A stretch of 64,000 nucleotides of DNA from an uncultured Sphingomonas sp. Its GTDB lineage: Bacteria > Pseudomonadota > Alphaproteobacteria > Sphingomonadales > Sphingomonadaceae. The stretch lies in the NCBI GenBank assembly GCA_913775975.1, contig CAJYLQ010000044.1:1-64000 (forward strand), given 5' to 3'. Positions 34,701-42,966 of this stretch are shown in pieces. The stretch's first letter is position 1, and every line of letters begins with the position of its first letter. The notes beneath the pieces were generated by a model. That model was not told where the DNA came from, searched no databases, and saw only the letters and a list, made by a program, of their open reading frames with translations. Made by a program: the position numbers and the translations under genes.

Positions 34701-34983
34701 CGCAATCCCCCAGCGTGGTAGGATTGTATACGGTTCTGCACCGACAGCCTGTCAATGGTTTGCGGGCGCCTGATGCAATTCCGGTGCGAGCGCGCCTAAA
34801 ATATCACACCCGTTTCGGATGCGAATGACGGATGTTGCGCCATCGACATGTCGCGGGTCATCCCGTCGGGTTCGTACCCCCGCTTCGTGATACATAGTTA
34901 CGTACGGGCACTCATCTACAGCCCTCCGATGCGCTGTTGCAACACCGTTCGCGACCGCAGCATAGTCCCGTTCGCAGCGCGAC
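34701..34983. other. Non-coding region between DUF885 and entericidin genes
   Basis: This interval before the entericidin terminator shows no credible gene on either strand. It must carry the promoter of the DUF885/TonB receptor unit, and it contains AT-richer stretches (around 34715-34730 and 34795-34812) that could serve, but I cannot fix a -10/-35 pair. Confidence 0.4.
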
Positions 34984-35016
34984 AAAAGCGGGGCGACGGA
35001 GAACCGGCCGCCCCGC
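34984..35016 (-). terminator. Rho-independent terminator of the entericidin gene
   Basis: A ten-base stem (GCGGGGCGGC with GTCGCCCCGC on the minus strand, one G-U pair) followed by four T. It starts eight bases after the stop codon. Confidence 0.75.
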
Positions 35017-35024
35017 CCATCGCG

Positions 35025-35168
35025 TTACTTCTTGCCGTTCTGGCCCGATGCGTCGGATACCGCCGCACCGGCGGACTTCAGGTCGCGGCCCGCGCCGTTG
35101 ACGGTGTTGCACGCGGCCAGCGCCATCAGGCCGATCAGGCCGGCGGTCAGGGTGAGCTTGCGGGTCAT
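35025..35168 (-). CDS. Entericidin A/B-family small lipoprotein
   Basis: A 47-residue lipoprotein. The signal MTRKLTLTAGLIGLMALAAC ends in a lipobox (LAAC), and the mature part NTVNGAGRDLKSAGAAVSD is the entericidin signature. Entericidins are small membrane lipoproteins linked to stress and stationary phase. The ATG at 35168 has AAGGAGA upstream; the open frame further upstream is not needed. It lies next to a membrane protein, a CsbD protein and another lipoprotein, all on the minus strand. Confidence 0.88.
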   Translation of the reverse strand: MTRKLTLTAGLIGLMALAACNTVNGAGRDLKSAGAAVSDASGQNGKK

Positions 35169-35231
35169 CACATTCTCCTTCCAGTGACAGGGGGTGTGGC
35201 GGGCCCGATACGCGTGGCCCGCCACGGACAG

Positions 35232-36113
35232 TCAGCGCAGGCGGCGGTGGGTCGCCGCGCTTGCGCCAAAGGCCGCGGCGCCGGCACCCACCAGCAGCGC
35301 GAACACGATGATGAACGAGGTGCCGGCGGCGGCACCGGCGGCGGCGTCGGTCGCCGACTTGGCGGTCTCGACGGCCTGCTCCTTCGTCCGGGCGAAGTCC
35401 GCCTTGGCGCGCGTCACCTGCGCCTGCGCCTCGGGGCGGCTGATCTTGCGCTGCGCGGCGACGATATCGACGATCCGGCTTTCCGCGCGCGCGCCGTCCT
35501 CACCGCCGCGCGCCAGCGCGAGCAGCTGACGCGCGATCTCGGCCTGCGCCTGCTCCGGCGTCATCTGCGCGGGGTCGGACGGCGCGTCGGACAGGTAGCG
35601 CGCGGCCTCCTGCCGCACGTCGGTGGCGTCGATGCCCGCGATCTGCGCCGCGCGCGGGGCCGCCGCACCCACGGTCGAGCCCGCCGCCGTCGCCACGGTG
35701 CCGACGGTGCGGAAGGCGCCGCCGATGATCCCGCCCACCGCGGAGGTCAGCAGGTACAGCGTCAGGATCAGCGTCACGCCCCAGACGGTCAGGCCGTGGA
35801 CCAGCGCGTCGAACCGCTCCGTCACGCCCGACACGCGCGCCGCGGCATAGCCGCCCGCGCCCAGCGCGACGATCGTCGTCACCAGCCAGTAGAGGCCGGC
35901 CCCGATCCCGAACCCGGCGGCGCCCGGCGTCGTCCCCTCGACCGGATCGACCATCGACAGGCCGATGCCGGTGCCCAGGATGCCCATCAGCAACTGCACC
36001 GCGACCGCGATCACCACGCCCGCGAAGATCGCGCCCCAGGAAATGCGTCGTCCCGCGCGAAGGATCGGGGTGTCTTCCATCGGCATCATGCCGGTCGTCG
36101 CGTGCGTTGCCAT
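35232..36113 (-). CDS. Membrane protein with long helical region, function unknown
   Basis: A 293-residue inner-membrane protein. It has hydrophobic segments near residues 25-50 (SWGAIFAGVVIAVAVQLLMGILG), 65-95, 105-130 and at the C-terminus (AGTSFIIVFALLVGAGAAAFG). Between them is a long Ala/Gln/Arg-rich helical stretch of about 100 residues, probably coiled-coil (EQAQAEIARQLLALARGGED, then QAQVTRAKADFARTKEQAVE). The ATG at 36113 follows AGGAG. Similar proteins occur in Sphingomonads beside CsbD and entericidin genes, which suggests a stress role. No enzymatic motif is seen. Confidence 0.75.
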   Translation of the reverse strand: MATHATTGMMPMEDTPILRAGRRISWGAIFAGVVIAVAVQLLMGILGTGIGLSMVDPVEGTTPGAAGFGIGAGLYWLVTTIVALGAGGYAAARVSGVTERFDALVHGLTVWGVTLILTLYLLTSAVGGIIGGAFRTVGTVATAAGSTVGAAAPRAAQIAGIDATDVRQEAARYLSDAPSDPAQMTPEQAQAEIARQLLALARGGEDGARAESRIVDIVAAQRKISRPEAQAQVTRAKADFARTKEQAVETAKSATDAAAGAAAGTSFIIVFALLVGAGAAAFGASAATHRRLR

Positions 36114-36392
36114 AGTTGCTCCTGTTCGTCTTCGAAATGTCGTGCGACGGCCACCGACGCGGGACGCGGCGGCCGCTTTCGCGGCACCGTCCCACCGGGC
36201 CGTCCTGCGGTGGCCACCCGGCCGATCCGCATCATGTGCATTGGAAATATGGGTGGCCCGGCCGGCGTCCCTGCGCTCGCGCCCGCCACCCGTATCGGCG
36301 ACCCCGGCGCCCTCGATCGTCGAGCGCACCGCGGGCCGCCTGATGCACCACCGCCGCACCCACGCGCGCAGCGATGGTGCCGGGACGCGGGT

Positions 36393-36764
36393 TCAGGCGC
36401 GGCGGCCGTTGACCAGCCAGCCGAGCGCGAAGCCCGCGATCGCGGCGGCGCTCGCCCAGATCACCGCCTTGTCCTGCCCGCGCACCGCGTCGCGCACGGT
36501 ATCCACGCCGCGCCGGGCGGCATCTACGGAGCGGTCGGCCGCCTCGCCCGCCTTTTCGCGCGCGGTGTCGATCAGGTGCGGCGTCGTGTCGGCGATGTCG
36601 GCCGCGATCGACTGGGTCCGGCCGAACAGGTTCTCCGCGCCGCCCGCGACCTGGTCGACGACGCCGTCGACCTGCCAGTCGCGGCTGCCGACCGCGTCGC
36701 CGACCGCCTTTTCCACCTTGCCGCCGACGTAGCGGGCACCGCCATGGATCTCATGCTTGTTCAT
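36393..36764 (-). CDS. CsbD-family stress-response protein with C-terminal membrane helix
   Basis: A 123-residue protein. The N-terminal part HGGARYVGGKVEKAVGDAVGS and VDGVVDQVAGGAENLFGRTQ are CsbD-like repeats. The middle is an amphipathic helix (DTAREKAGEAADRSVDAARRG), and the end is a membrane anchor (AVIWASAAAIAGFALGWLVNGRRA) of the kind seen in ElaB/YqjD-type proteins. CsbD proteins are induced by general stress. The ATG at 36764 follows AGGAGA. Confidence 0.8.
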   Translation of the reverse strand: MNKHEIHGGARYVGGKVEKAVGDAVGSRDWQVDGVVDQVAGGAENLFGRTQSIAADIADTTPHLIDTAREKAGEAADRSVDAARRGVDTVRDAVRGQDKAVIWASAAAIAGFALGWLVNGRRA

Positions 36765-36811
36765 CGCTGTTCTCCTCGCGAGGATGTTGGAAAACCGGTT
36801 TGGTCCGGAGA

Positions 36812-37138
36812 TCAGGGGGCGACGCCGCAGCCGGCGGCGGCCTTGCCGACCTCCAGCGCGATGCGTGGATCGCGGATCTCTCCGGCGACGCGCAGCAGGT
36901 CCGCCACGGTCAGCCGTCCCGGATCGGTATCGCCTTCGCGATAGGCCTGCGCCGCCTTGCCCAGCCGCGACAGCTGGCTGAGCGACAGTTCGCGTTGCAG
37001 CCGGTCGCCGACGCACTGCGCGCGCGGCGCATCCAGGCCATAGCGTTCCAGACTCGTCGCGATCCGTGCGGAGGGCGTCGCACAGCCGGCAAGGGCCAGC
37101 GCGGCCCCGCCGATAGCGATGATGATGACCTGCCGCAT
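36812..37138 (-). CDS. Small lipoprotein, function unknown
   Basis: A 108-residue lipoprotein: signal MRQVIIIAIGGAALALAGC with lipobox LAGC, then a helical mature chain (IATSLERYGLDAPRAQCVGDR, LSLSQLSRLGKAAQAYREGD, LTVADLLRVAGEIRDPRIAL) with two further cysteines. I do not recognise a family. It lies 47 bases upstream of the CsbD gene on the same strand, and both are likely cotranscribed. Confidence 0.72.
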   Translation of the reverse strand: MRQVIIIAIGGAALALAGCATPSARIATSLERYGLDAPRAQCVGDRLQRELSLSQLSRLGKAAQAYREGDTDPGRLTVADLLRVAGEIRDPRIALEVGKAAAGCGVAP

Positions 37139-37805
37139 GGACGTCTCCGGCCGCCGGACCGCCGGATGCGGCCCGTCGGGGGCTAGAACTTGCGATGGAT
37201 CAACCTGTTCCTGCGAACCTTTGCAGCGTGCGGTCGGCGACCGCCGATGCGCCGGCGCCGGGGACGGAGCGGCCCGGCTTGGAGCCGACTTTCGGCGGCC
37301 TGCCTCAAAATCGTACACCCGACACGGTTTTGTTCCGCGCGTCGCCGCTTGACGCGGATCGGCAATGTCCCGCGACCAATCGCCATGGTCGACCCCCGGA
37401 CAACTTATATATTCCTGTTCTCAATATCTTATGAAGACCCCGACGCCGTTTCGCCCCAAATGTTAACACCGCAAACTACTGTCCCCTTATGATACAGTTC
37501 CAAGTTTCGGTGTGGGCACGAGCCGCTCGATTATTCGAGATGACAGTCTTTAGATTATGTTTTTACTTGGTTTTACAAAACCGGCTCAATCGCTGCGCTC
37601 CGAAAACGGGACGCGCGGCGACAACCTGTCCCGCAGCTGAATGAATCTGCGTTGACCGCCGTGCTGCAGCGCCATATCTGGACGCCAAGCCAGCCCGGAC
37701 CAGTGCAGACCTAGGTTTTGGCTCCGGCGAGACGAGATGTGGTGCACACCATCTTGTCGTTTTGCTGACATTAAAACTTACGTCATCATTTAAAAGGGAA
37801 ACCTC
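37139..37805. other. 667-base AT-richer intergenic region upstream of the PEP-CTERM gene
   Basis: This region holds no credible gene. From about 37385 to 37805 it is clearly richer in A and T than the rest of the window. It includes a perfect 14-base palindrome GGTTTTACAAAACC (37569-37582) and a partly symmetrical GATGTGGTGCACACCATC (37737-37754). It must include the promoter of the PEP-CTERM gene, perhaps with a long leader. No tRNA or riboswitch was recognised. Confidence 0.5.
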
Positions 37806-38606
37806 ATGAAGAAGATTGCGCTCGCAGTTGCTTCGCTGACCGTGCTGGCCGCCGCGCCTGCTTCGGCTGCCGTCGTTTCGACGAACCTCGTCACCAACGG
37901 TGACTTCTCGCAGACCTCGCTGACCACCTCGGGCCAGTTCACCGGCAACCAGGTGACCGGCTGGACCAACGCCACCACCTCGGGCTGGACCGGCTATGGC
38001 TACAACTTCCTGATCAAGGCCGGCCAGGGCGCCGACAGCGCCGGCTTCTACTCGATCAAGGGCAACCACGACTATCTGTACGGCCCGAACGGCGGCAACG
38101 TCGGCCAGGGCGACAACGGCAACAACTATTCCAACAACGGCCTGTCGGCGATCAGCGGCAACTACCTGCTGCTCGACGGCGACACGAACTTCCACGGCGC
38201 GGTGTCGCAGGTCATCAACGGCCTGACCGTCGGCCAGACCTACAACCTGACCTTCGACTGGGCCGGTGCGGCGTGGGCGACCACCCCGGGCAACACCACG
38301 CACAAGTTCGACGTGACGTTCGGCGGCCTGACGCAGTCGACCAACACGGTCGCTCTGGGCGAAAAAGGCTTCTCGGGCTGGCAGAAGGGCGCGATGAGCT
38401 TCACGGCGACCAGCGCGTCGCAGACGCTGAGCTTCCTGGCGCAGGGCACGCCGAACGGCCTGCCGCCGACGCTGCTGCTCGACAACGTCTCGCTGACGGC
38501 GGCGGTGCCTGAGCCCGCCACCTGGGCGATGATGCTCGTCGGCTTCGCGATGGTCGGTGCGACCGCCCGTTATCGTCGTCGTAACACCAAGGCGGCTATC
38601 GCCTGA
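37806..38606 (+). CDS. PEPxxWA-CTERM sorting-domain surface protein
   Basis: A 266-residue exported protein. A Sec signal (IALAVASLTVLAAAPASAA) is followed by a beta-rich domain (LVTNGDFSQTSLTTSGQFTG, then YLLLDGDTNFHGAVSQVINGL and YNLTFDWAGAAW), similar to carbohydrate-binding-like secreted domains. The C-terminus has the sorting signal VPEPATWAMMLVGFAMVG followed by an Arg-rich tail, the proteobacterial PEPxxWA form. Such proteins are usually processed by an exosortase and go to the surface or the extracellular matrix. The exosortase gene is not in this window. AAAGGGA precedes the ATG. Confidence 0.9.
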   Translation: MKKIALAVASLTVLAAAPASAAVVSTNLVTNGDFSQTSLTTSGQFTGNQVTGWTNATTSGWTGYGYNFLIKAGQGADSAGFYSIKGNHDYLYGPNGGNVGQGDNGNNYSNNGLSAISGNYLLLDGDTNFHGAVSQVINGLTVGQTYNLTFDWAGAAWATTPGNTTHKFDVTFGGLTQSTNTVALGEKGFSGWQKGAMSFTATSASQTLSFLAQGTPNGLPPTLLLDNVSLTAAVPEPATWAMMLVGFAMVGATARYRRRNTKAAIA

Positions 38607-38652
38607 ACGATGACAACGTAAGGCCCCTCTCCGGGGGCCGGACGGGATGATC

Positions 38653-38687
38653 GCCGCCCCCTTCCCGATGGGAGGGGGGCGGCTTTT
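38653..38687 (+). terminator. Rho-independent terminator of the PEP-CTERM gene
   Basis: A 14-base stem (GCCGCCCCCTTCCC with GGGAGGGGGGCGGC, one T-G pair, three-base loop) followed by TTTT. A smaller hairpin, GGCCCC...GGGGCC, lies just before it (38622-38639). Confidence 0.85.
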
Positions 38688-38708
38688 CCCGTATCGGAGG
38701 CGGTGGTG

Positions 38709-39572
38709 ATGACGGTACAATCGGTCCTGGTGGATACGGCGCGGCTGACGGTCTGGCTGGTGCTGCTGGCGCTGGTGTTCGGATCGCTGGAACGGCTGTT
38801 CACGCTCCACGCGCCGAAGGGCCGCCGCGCGCTGCTCGCCGATATCGGCTATTTCTACCTCAACGGCCTGACGCCCGCGCTGCTGATGGCGCTGCCGCTG
38901 GCGCTGGTGTCCGCCTGCGTGCGCGCCGTCACGCCCGACGGCTATGCGCAGGCGATCCAGGCCGCGCCGATCTGGCTGACGCTGCCCGCCGGCTTCGTCG
39001 TGGCGGAGCTGGGCTCCTATTTCGCACATCGCTGGGCGCATCGCTCGCCCTATCTGTGGCAGTTCCACGCGATCCACCACACGCCCGAACACATGCACTG
39101 GCTGGTCAACACCCGCGCGCATCCGGTCGACGTCGTGCTGACGCGGCTGGGCGGGCTGGTGCCGCTCTATATCCTGGGGCTGGACCATGCCGGCGGGTCG
39201 GCGGGGATGGTGCCCGTGATCGTCACGCTGGTCGGCACCTTCTGGTCGTTCCTGGTCCACGCCAATGTCCGCTGGCGGTTCGGGTTGCTGGAGCAGGTGA
39301 TCGCCACCCCCGCCTTCCACCACTGGCACCACACGAACGACGAGCATCGCGACCGCAACTTCGCCGCGACGCTGCCGGTGATCGACCGGATCTTCGGCAC
39401 GTTGCACCTGCCCGATCACTTCCCGCCGGTGTACGGCATCGACGAGCCGGTGAAGCCGACGCTGGACGACGAACTGGTCCGTCCCTTCTTCCCCCCGCGC
39501 CGCACCGCGGCGGACGCCGCCACCCCGCCGCGCGTCGACACCGCACCGATGCGGGAGGGCGACCCCGCCTGA
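38709..39572 (+). CDS. Sterol desaturase/fatty acid hydroxylase-family membrane protein
   Basis: A 287-residue integral membrane di-iron protein. Three histidine boxes are present: HRWAH (with FAHR before it), FHAIHHTPEHMHW and FHHWHHTNDEHRDRNF. Together with four hydrophobic segments this marks the fatty-acid-hydroxylase superfamily, whose members hydroxylate or desaturate lipids, carotenoids or sterols. Substrate unknown here. Two GTG codons (38703, 38706) precede the ATG at 38709; GGAGG spacing favours the ATG. Confidence 0.88.
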   Translation: MTVQSVLVDTARLTVWLVLLALVFGSLERLFTLHAPKGRRALLADIGYFYLNGLTPALLMALPLALVSACVRAVTPDGYAQAIQAAPIWLTLPAGFVVAELGSYFAHRWAHRSPYLWQFHAIHHTPEHMHWLVNTRAHPVDVVLTRLGGLVPLYILGLDHAGGSAGMVPVIVTLVGTFWSFLVHANVRWRFGLLEQVIATPAFHHWHHTNDEHRDRNFAATLPVIDRIFGTLHLPDHFPPVYGIDEPVKPTLDDELVRPFFPPRRTAADAATPPRVDTAPMREGDPA

Positions 39573-39585
39573 TCGGCAGGGGGGC

Positions 39586-41931
39586 TTATTCCCCGATGAT
39601 CTCCGCGATCCGGGCGGTGAAGGCGGCGACGGTGAAGGGCTTGGTGATCATCGCCATCCCCGTGTCGAGAAAGCCGGAGGGGATCGCCGCCTCCTCCGCA
39701 TAGCCGGTCATGAACAGGATGCTAAGGTCCGGCCGCATCGCCCGCGCCAGATCGGCCACCTGCCGGCCGTTCAGCCCCGGCAGGCCGATATCGGTGACGA
39801 GCAGGTCGATCCGCCCGCCCTCGCGCAGCACCGCCAGCCCCGCCGCGCCCGTCTCCGCCACGCGCACCGCATAGCCCAGCTCGGTCAGCTCCGACACGAC
39901 GAGGTCGCGCACCACCGCCTCGTCCTCGATCACCAGCACCGTCTCGCCCGCACGCGCGCGCAGCGCCGTCGCGCCCGTGCCGCCGGGGACCGCCACCACC
40001 GCCGGCCCGGTGAAGCGCGGCAGATAGAGGCTGACGCGCGTCCCCTGCCCCGGCCCGCTGTCGATCGACGCATGCCCCTCGGACTGGCGGGCAAAGCCAT
40101 AGATCATCGACAGGCCCAGCCCCGTACCCTGCCCCATCGGCTTCGTCGTGAAGAACGGCTCGAACGCGCGCGCCAGCGTCGCCGGATCCATCCCCAGCCC
40201 GGTATCGCCGACGGTGATCCGCACATAGGCGCCCGGCCGCACCCCCTCGCGCGCGGCCTGTGCGGGGTCCAGCGTCACCCCCTCGGTGGCGATCGAAAGC
40301 ACGCCGCCATCGGGCATCGCGTCGCGCGCGTTGATCGCCAGGTTCAGGATCGCGCTTTCCAGCTGGTTCGGATCGCACTTCGTCGGCCAGAGCGACGGGG
40401 CGAGGTCCAGGTCCAGCCGGATCCGCTCGCCGATCGTCCGGCGCAGCAGGTCCTCGACCGATCCGACCAGCGCGTTCGCGTCCACCGCGCGCGGATCGAG
40501 CGGCTGGCGGCGCGAAAAGGCGAGCAGCCGATGCGTCAGCGACGCGGCCCGCTGCGTCGATCCGGTCGCGGCGGTCAGCAGCCGCTCCAGATCCTCTACC
40601 CGCCCCTGCGCCACGCGCCGCTGCGCGATCTCCAGACAGCCCGATATGCCCTGCAGCAGATTGTTGAAGTCATGCGCGATGCCGCCGGTCAGCTGGCCCA
40701 CCGCCTCCATCTTCTGCGCCTGGCGCAGCGCCGCCTCCGCCTCCGCCAGCGCGGCCGCCGCCTCCGCCTCCACCGTCACGTCGCGGCCGAAGCCATAGAA
40801 GGTGTCGTTCTCCGGCACCGTCGTCCACTTGATCAGCCGCCGCTGGCCGTCGCGCGTCCGCAGCGTCGTGTCATATTCGGGCAGCGCGGTCCCCGCCGCG
40901 AGCGTATCGACCCGCGCCCGCCAATAGCCCTCGTCGTCGACGATGAAGTCGGCGCTGCGACGGCCGACCGTTTCGGCATGCGTCCAGCCCAGCGTCGTCG
41001 TCCAGGACGGATTGACGTCGGTGATGATGCCTTCGCGATCGGTGACGACCTTCAGCACGGGCGACAGCGTCCAGATCCGTTCGCGGTCGCGCGCCAGCCG
41101 CCGCTCCTCGGTCACGTCGCGGCCCACCGCATGGACGCGGCCCGCATCGGGCACCGCCGTCCAGGCGAAAGTGCGAAAGCCGCCGTCACGCGTGCGATAG
41201 CGATTCTCGAACGCCAGCGTCTCCAGCCCGCTCGCCAGCTTCTGCATCTCCGCCAGCGTCGCGGCATGATCGTCCGGGTGCAGGAAGTCGGCGATGGCGC
41301 GGCCGACCATCTCCGTCTCCGCCCAGCCCAGCGTCCGCGTCGCGGTGGGGTTCACCGCGGTGATGATGCCCGCATCGGTCGCGACCAGCATCAGGTCGCG
41401 CGACATCGACCACAGCCGGTCGCGATCGTCCGCCAGCATCCGGTCCGCCAGCACCCGGTCGGTCCGCTCGATCACGATCGCCATCACGCCCACCCGCCAT
41501 CCAGCGGCGTCGCAGACTGGCGAATATTCCAGGTCCAGCCACACGTCGCCCGCCACGCCGTCGCGCACCAGCGTCATCGGCTGGTCGCGATAGGACAGGG
41601 TCCGGCCCTCGCGCAGCACGGCCTGCATCACGTGCGCGTTGAAATCGGCGACCTCCGGCCAGCCGTCCAGCACGTCGCTACCGAGGAGCGCGGGGTGGCG
41701 GTCGCCGGAAAAACGGCGATAGGCGTCGTTATAGATCATGACGCCGCTGTCGCCCCACAGCGTCACGATCGCGACGGGCGAGCGCAGCATCATGCCGATC
41801 GCCGCGCGCATCGATTCGCTCCAGTCCGACAATGGCCCGATCGCCGTCCGCGCCCAGTCGAACCGCGCGATCAGATCGCCGGTATGTCCGCCGCCGGTCA
41901 GGAAACGTGTATCGGGATCGTCAACCGTCAT
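39586..41931 (-). CDS. Hybrid histidine kinase with multiple PAS domains and a receiver domain
   Basis: A predicted cytoplasmic sensor kinase of about 781 residues. At least three PAS-like units occur before residue 400 (each with a GWAETEMVGR or GWTHAETVGR type repeat). A HisKA box follows, QLTGGIAHDFNNLLQGISG (phospho-acceptor His about 420). Then come the HATPase motifs (NLAINARDAMPDGG, VGDTGLGMDP and GTGLGLSMIYGF) and a receiver domain (VLVIEDEAVVRDL, Asp about 714 in LLVTDIGLPG). There is no transmembrane segment, so it senses an internal signal. No partner regulator is adjacent. An in-frame GTG at 41940 is an alternative start. Confidence 0.92.
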   Translation of the reverse strand: MTVDDPDTRFLTGGGHTGDLIARFDWARTAIGPLSDWSESMRAAIGMMLRSPVAIVTLWGDSGVMIYNDAYRRFSGDRHPALLGSDVLDGWPEVADFNAHVMQAVLREGRTLSYRDQPMTLVRDGVAGDVWLDLEYSPVCDAAGWRVGVMAIVIERTDRVLADRMLADDRDRLWSMSRDLMLVATDAGIITAVNPTATRTLGWAETEMVGRAIADFLHPDDHAATLAEMQKLASGLETLAFENRYRTRDGGFRTFAWTAVPDAGRVHAVGRDVTEERRLARDRERIWTLSPVLKVVTDREGIITDVNPSWTTTLGWTHAETVGRRSADFIVDDEGYWRARVDTLAAGTALPEYDTTLRTRDGQRRLIKWTTVPENDTFYGFGRDVTVEAEAAAALAEAEAALRQAQKMEAVGQLTGGIAHDFNNLLQGISGCLEIAQRRVAQGRVEDLERLLTAATGSTQRAASLTHRLLAFSRRQPLDPRAVDANALVGSVEDLLRRTIGERIRLDLDLAPSLWPTKCDPNQLESAILNLAINARDAMPDGGVLSIATEGVTLDPAQAAREGVRPGAYVRITVGDTGLGMDPATLARAFEPFFTTKPMGQGTGLGLSMIYGFARQSEGHASIDSGPGQGTRVSLYLPRFTGPAVVAVPGGTGATALRARAGETVLVIEDEAVVRDLVVSELTELGYAVRVAETGAAGLAVLREGGRIDLLVTDIGLPGLNGRQVADLARAMRPDLSILFMTGYAEEAAIPSGFLDTGMAMITKPFTVAAFTARIAEIIGE

Positions 41932-42084
41932 CTGGATCACACCGCCACGTCAAAGCAGAATACCGGCACATGGACCATGCGGCAGGGTGGTTAAGATCGA
42001 CCTATCCACACTCGCGTCATGCAGCACTCATCCTGTTGTAAATCTCGGACAAGTTCGGTGTTCCCGAAAATCGGGGGCAAACGG

Positions 42085-42837
42085 TTACGGGGCTTCCGAG
42101 CCTGCGGGACTCCGGGCGGCGATCAGGAATTCGACATTGCCTTCCGGCCCGGTGATCGGGCTGGGCACCAGCACCTCCACCGTCCAGCCCGCAGCCGCCA
42201 GCCACGCCGCCACCGCATCGCAGACGCGCGCATGGACGGCCGGATCGCGCACCACGCCGCCCTTGCCCACCTCCTCGCGCCCCGCCTCGAACTGCGGCTT
42301 GATGAGCGCCAGCAGCCGCGCGCCGGGCTTCGCGAAGGTCATCGGCCGCTCCAGCACCTTGGCCAGCCCGATGAAGCTGGCATCGCAGACGATCAGGTCG
42401 ACGGGCTCGGGAATATGGTCGGCGGTCAGGATGCGCGCGCTGGTCTGTTCGTGGACGATGACGCGCGGGTCCTGCCGCAGCTTCCACGCCAGCTGGTTGG
42501 TGCCGCTGTCGACCGCATAGACGCGCGCGGCGCCGCGCGTCAGCAGCACATCGGTAAAGCCGCCGGTGGAGGAGCCGACGTCGATCGCGACCGCGCCCGT
42601 CACGTCCCATCCCGCCTGGTCCAGCCCATGCGCCAGCTTGATGCCGCCGCGCGACACCCAGGGATGGTCGCGCCCGCGCACGTCGAGCGGCACGTCCTCC
42701 GCCAGCTGCTGGCCCGGCTTCTCCACCTTGCGGTCGCCCGCGAAGACCAGCCCGGCCATGATGAGCGCCTGCGCGCGCGCCCGCGATTCGGCTAGGCCGC
42801 GATCGACGAGCATCTGGTCGGCGCGCTGCTTGGCCAT
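42085..42837 (-). CDS. tlyA: TlyA-family rRNA 2'-O-methyltransferase (S4 plus RrmJ domain)
   Basis: A 250-residue protein of the TlyA/hemolysin A family, which methylates rRNA 2'-hydroxyls in some bacteria. The N-terminal S4 RNA-binding domain (QRADQMLVDRGLAESRARAQ) is followed by the SAM-binding RrmJ domain AIDVGSSTGGFTDVLL, LIVCDASFIGL and LIKPQFEAGREEVGKGGVV. The start at 42837 gives the normal N-terminus MAKQRAD. The older hemolysin name reflects an annotation history more than a known toxin role. Confidence 0.9.
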   Translation of the reverse strand: MAKQRADQMLVDRGLAESRARAQALIMAGLVFAGDRKVEKPGQQLAEDVPLDVRGRDHPWVSRGGIKLAHGLDQAGWDVTGAVAIDVGSSTGGFTDVLLTRGAARVYAVDSGTNQLAWKLRQDPRVIVHEQTSARILTADHIPEPVDLIVCDASFIGLAKVLERPMTFAKPGARLLALIKPQFEAGREEVGKGGVVRDPAVHARVCDAVAAWLAAAGWTVEVLVPSPITGPEGNVEFLIAARSPAGSEAP

Positions 42838-42966
42838 GATCGGTGCCGGCTCCCTGCCCCATAAAAGCCGCTCTATCGCCACGTCCGGGGCCGCAATTCA
42901 AGCCATTGCGGGGGTTGCGGGCAGGCTGTGCCCGACGCTACGGCCTGACGCCATATGGAAGGACGC

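Noticed and set aside
37195..37434. 79-residue open frame in the intergenic region
   Set aside because: No Shine-Dalgarno, no domain, and the sequence crosses a change in base content; not supported.
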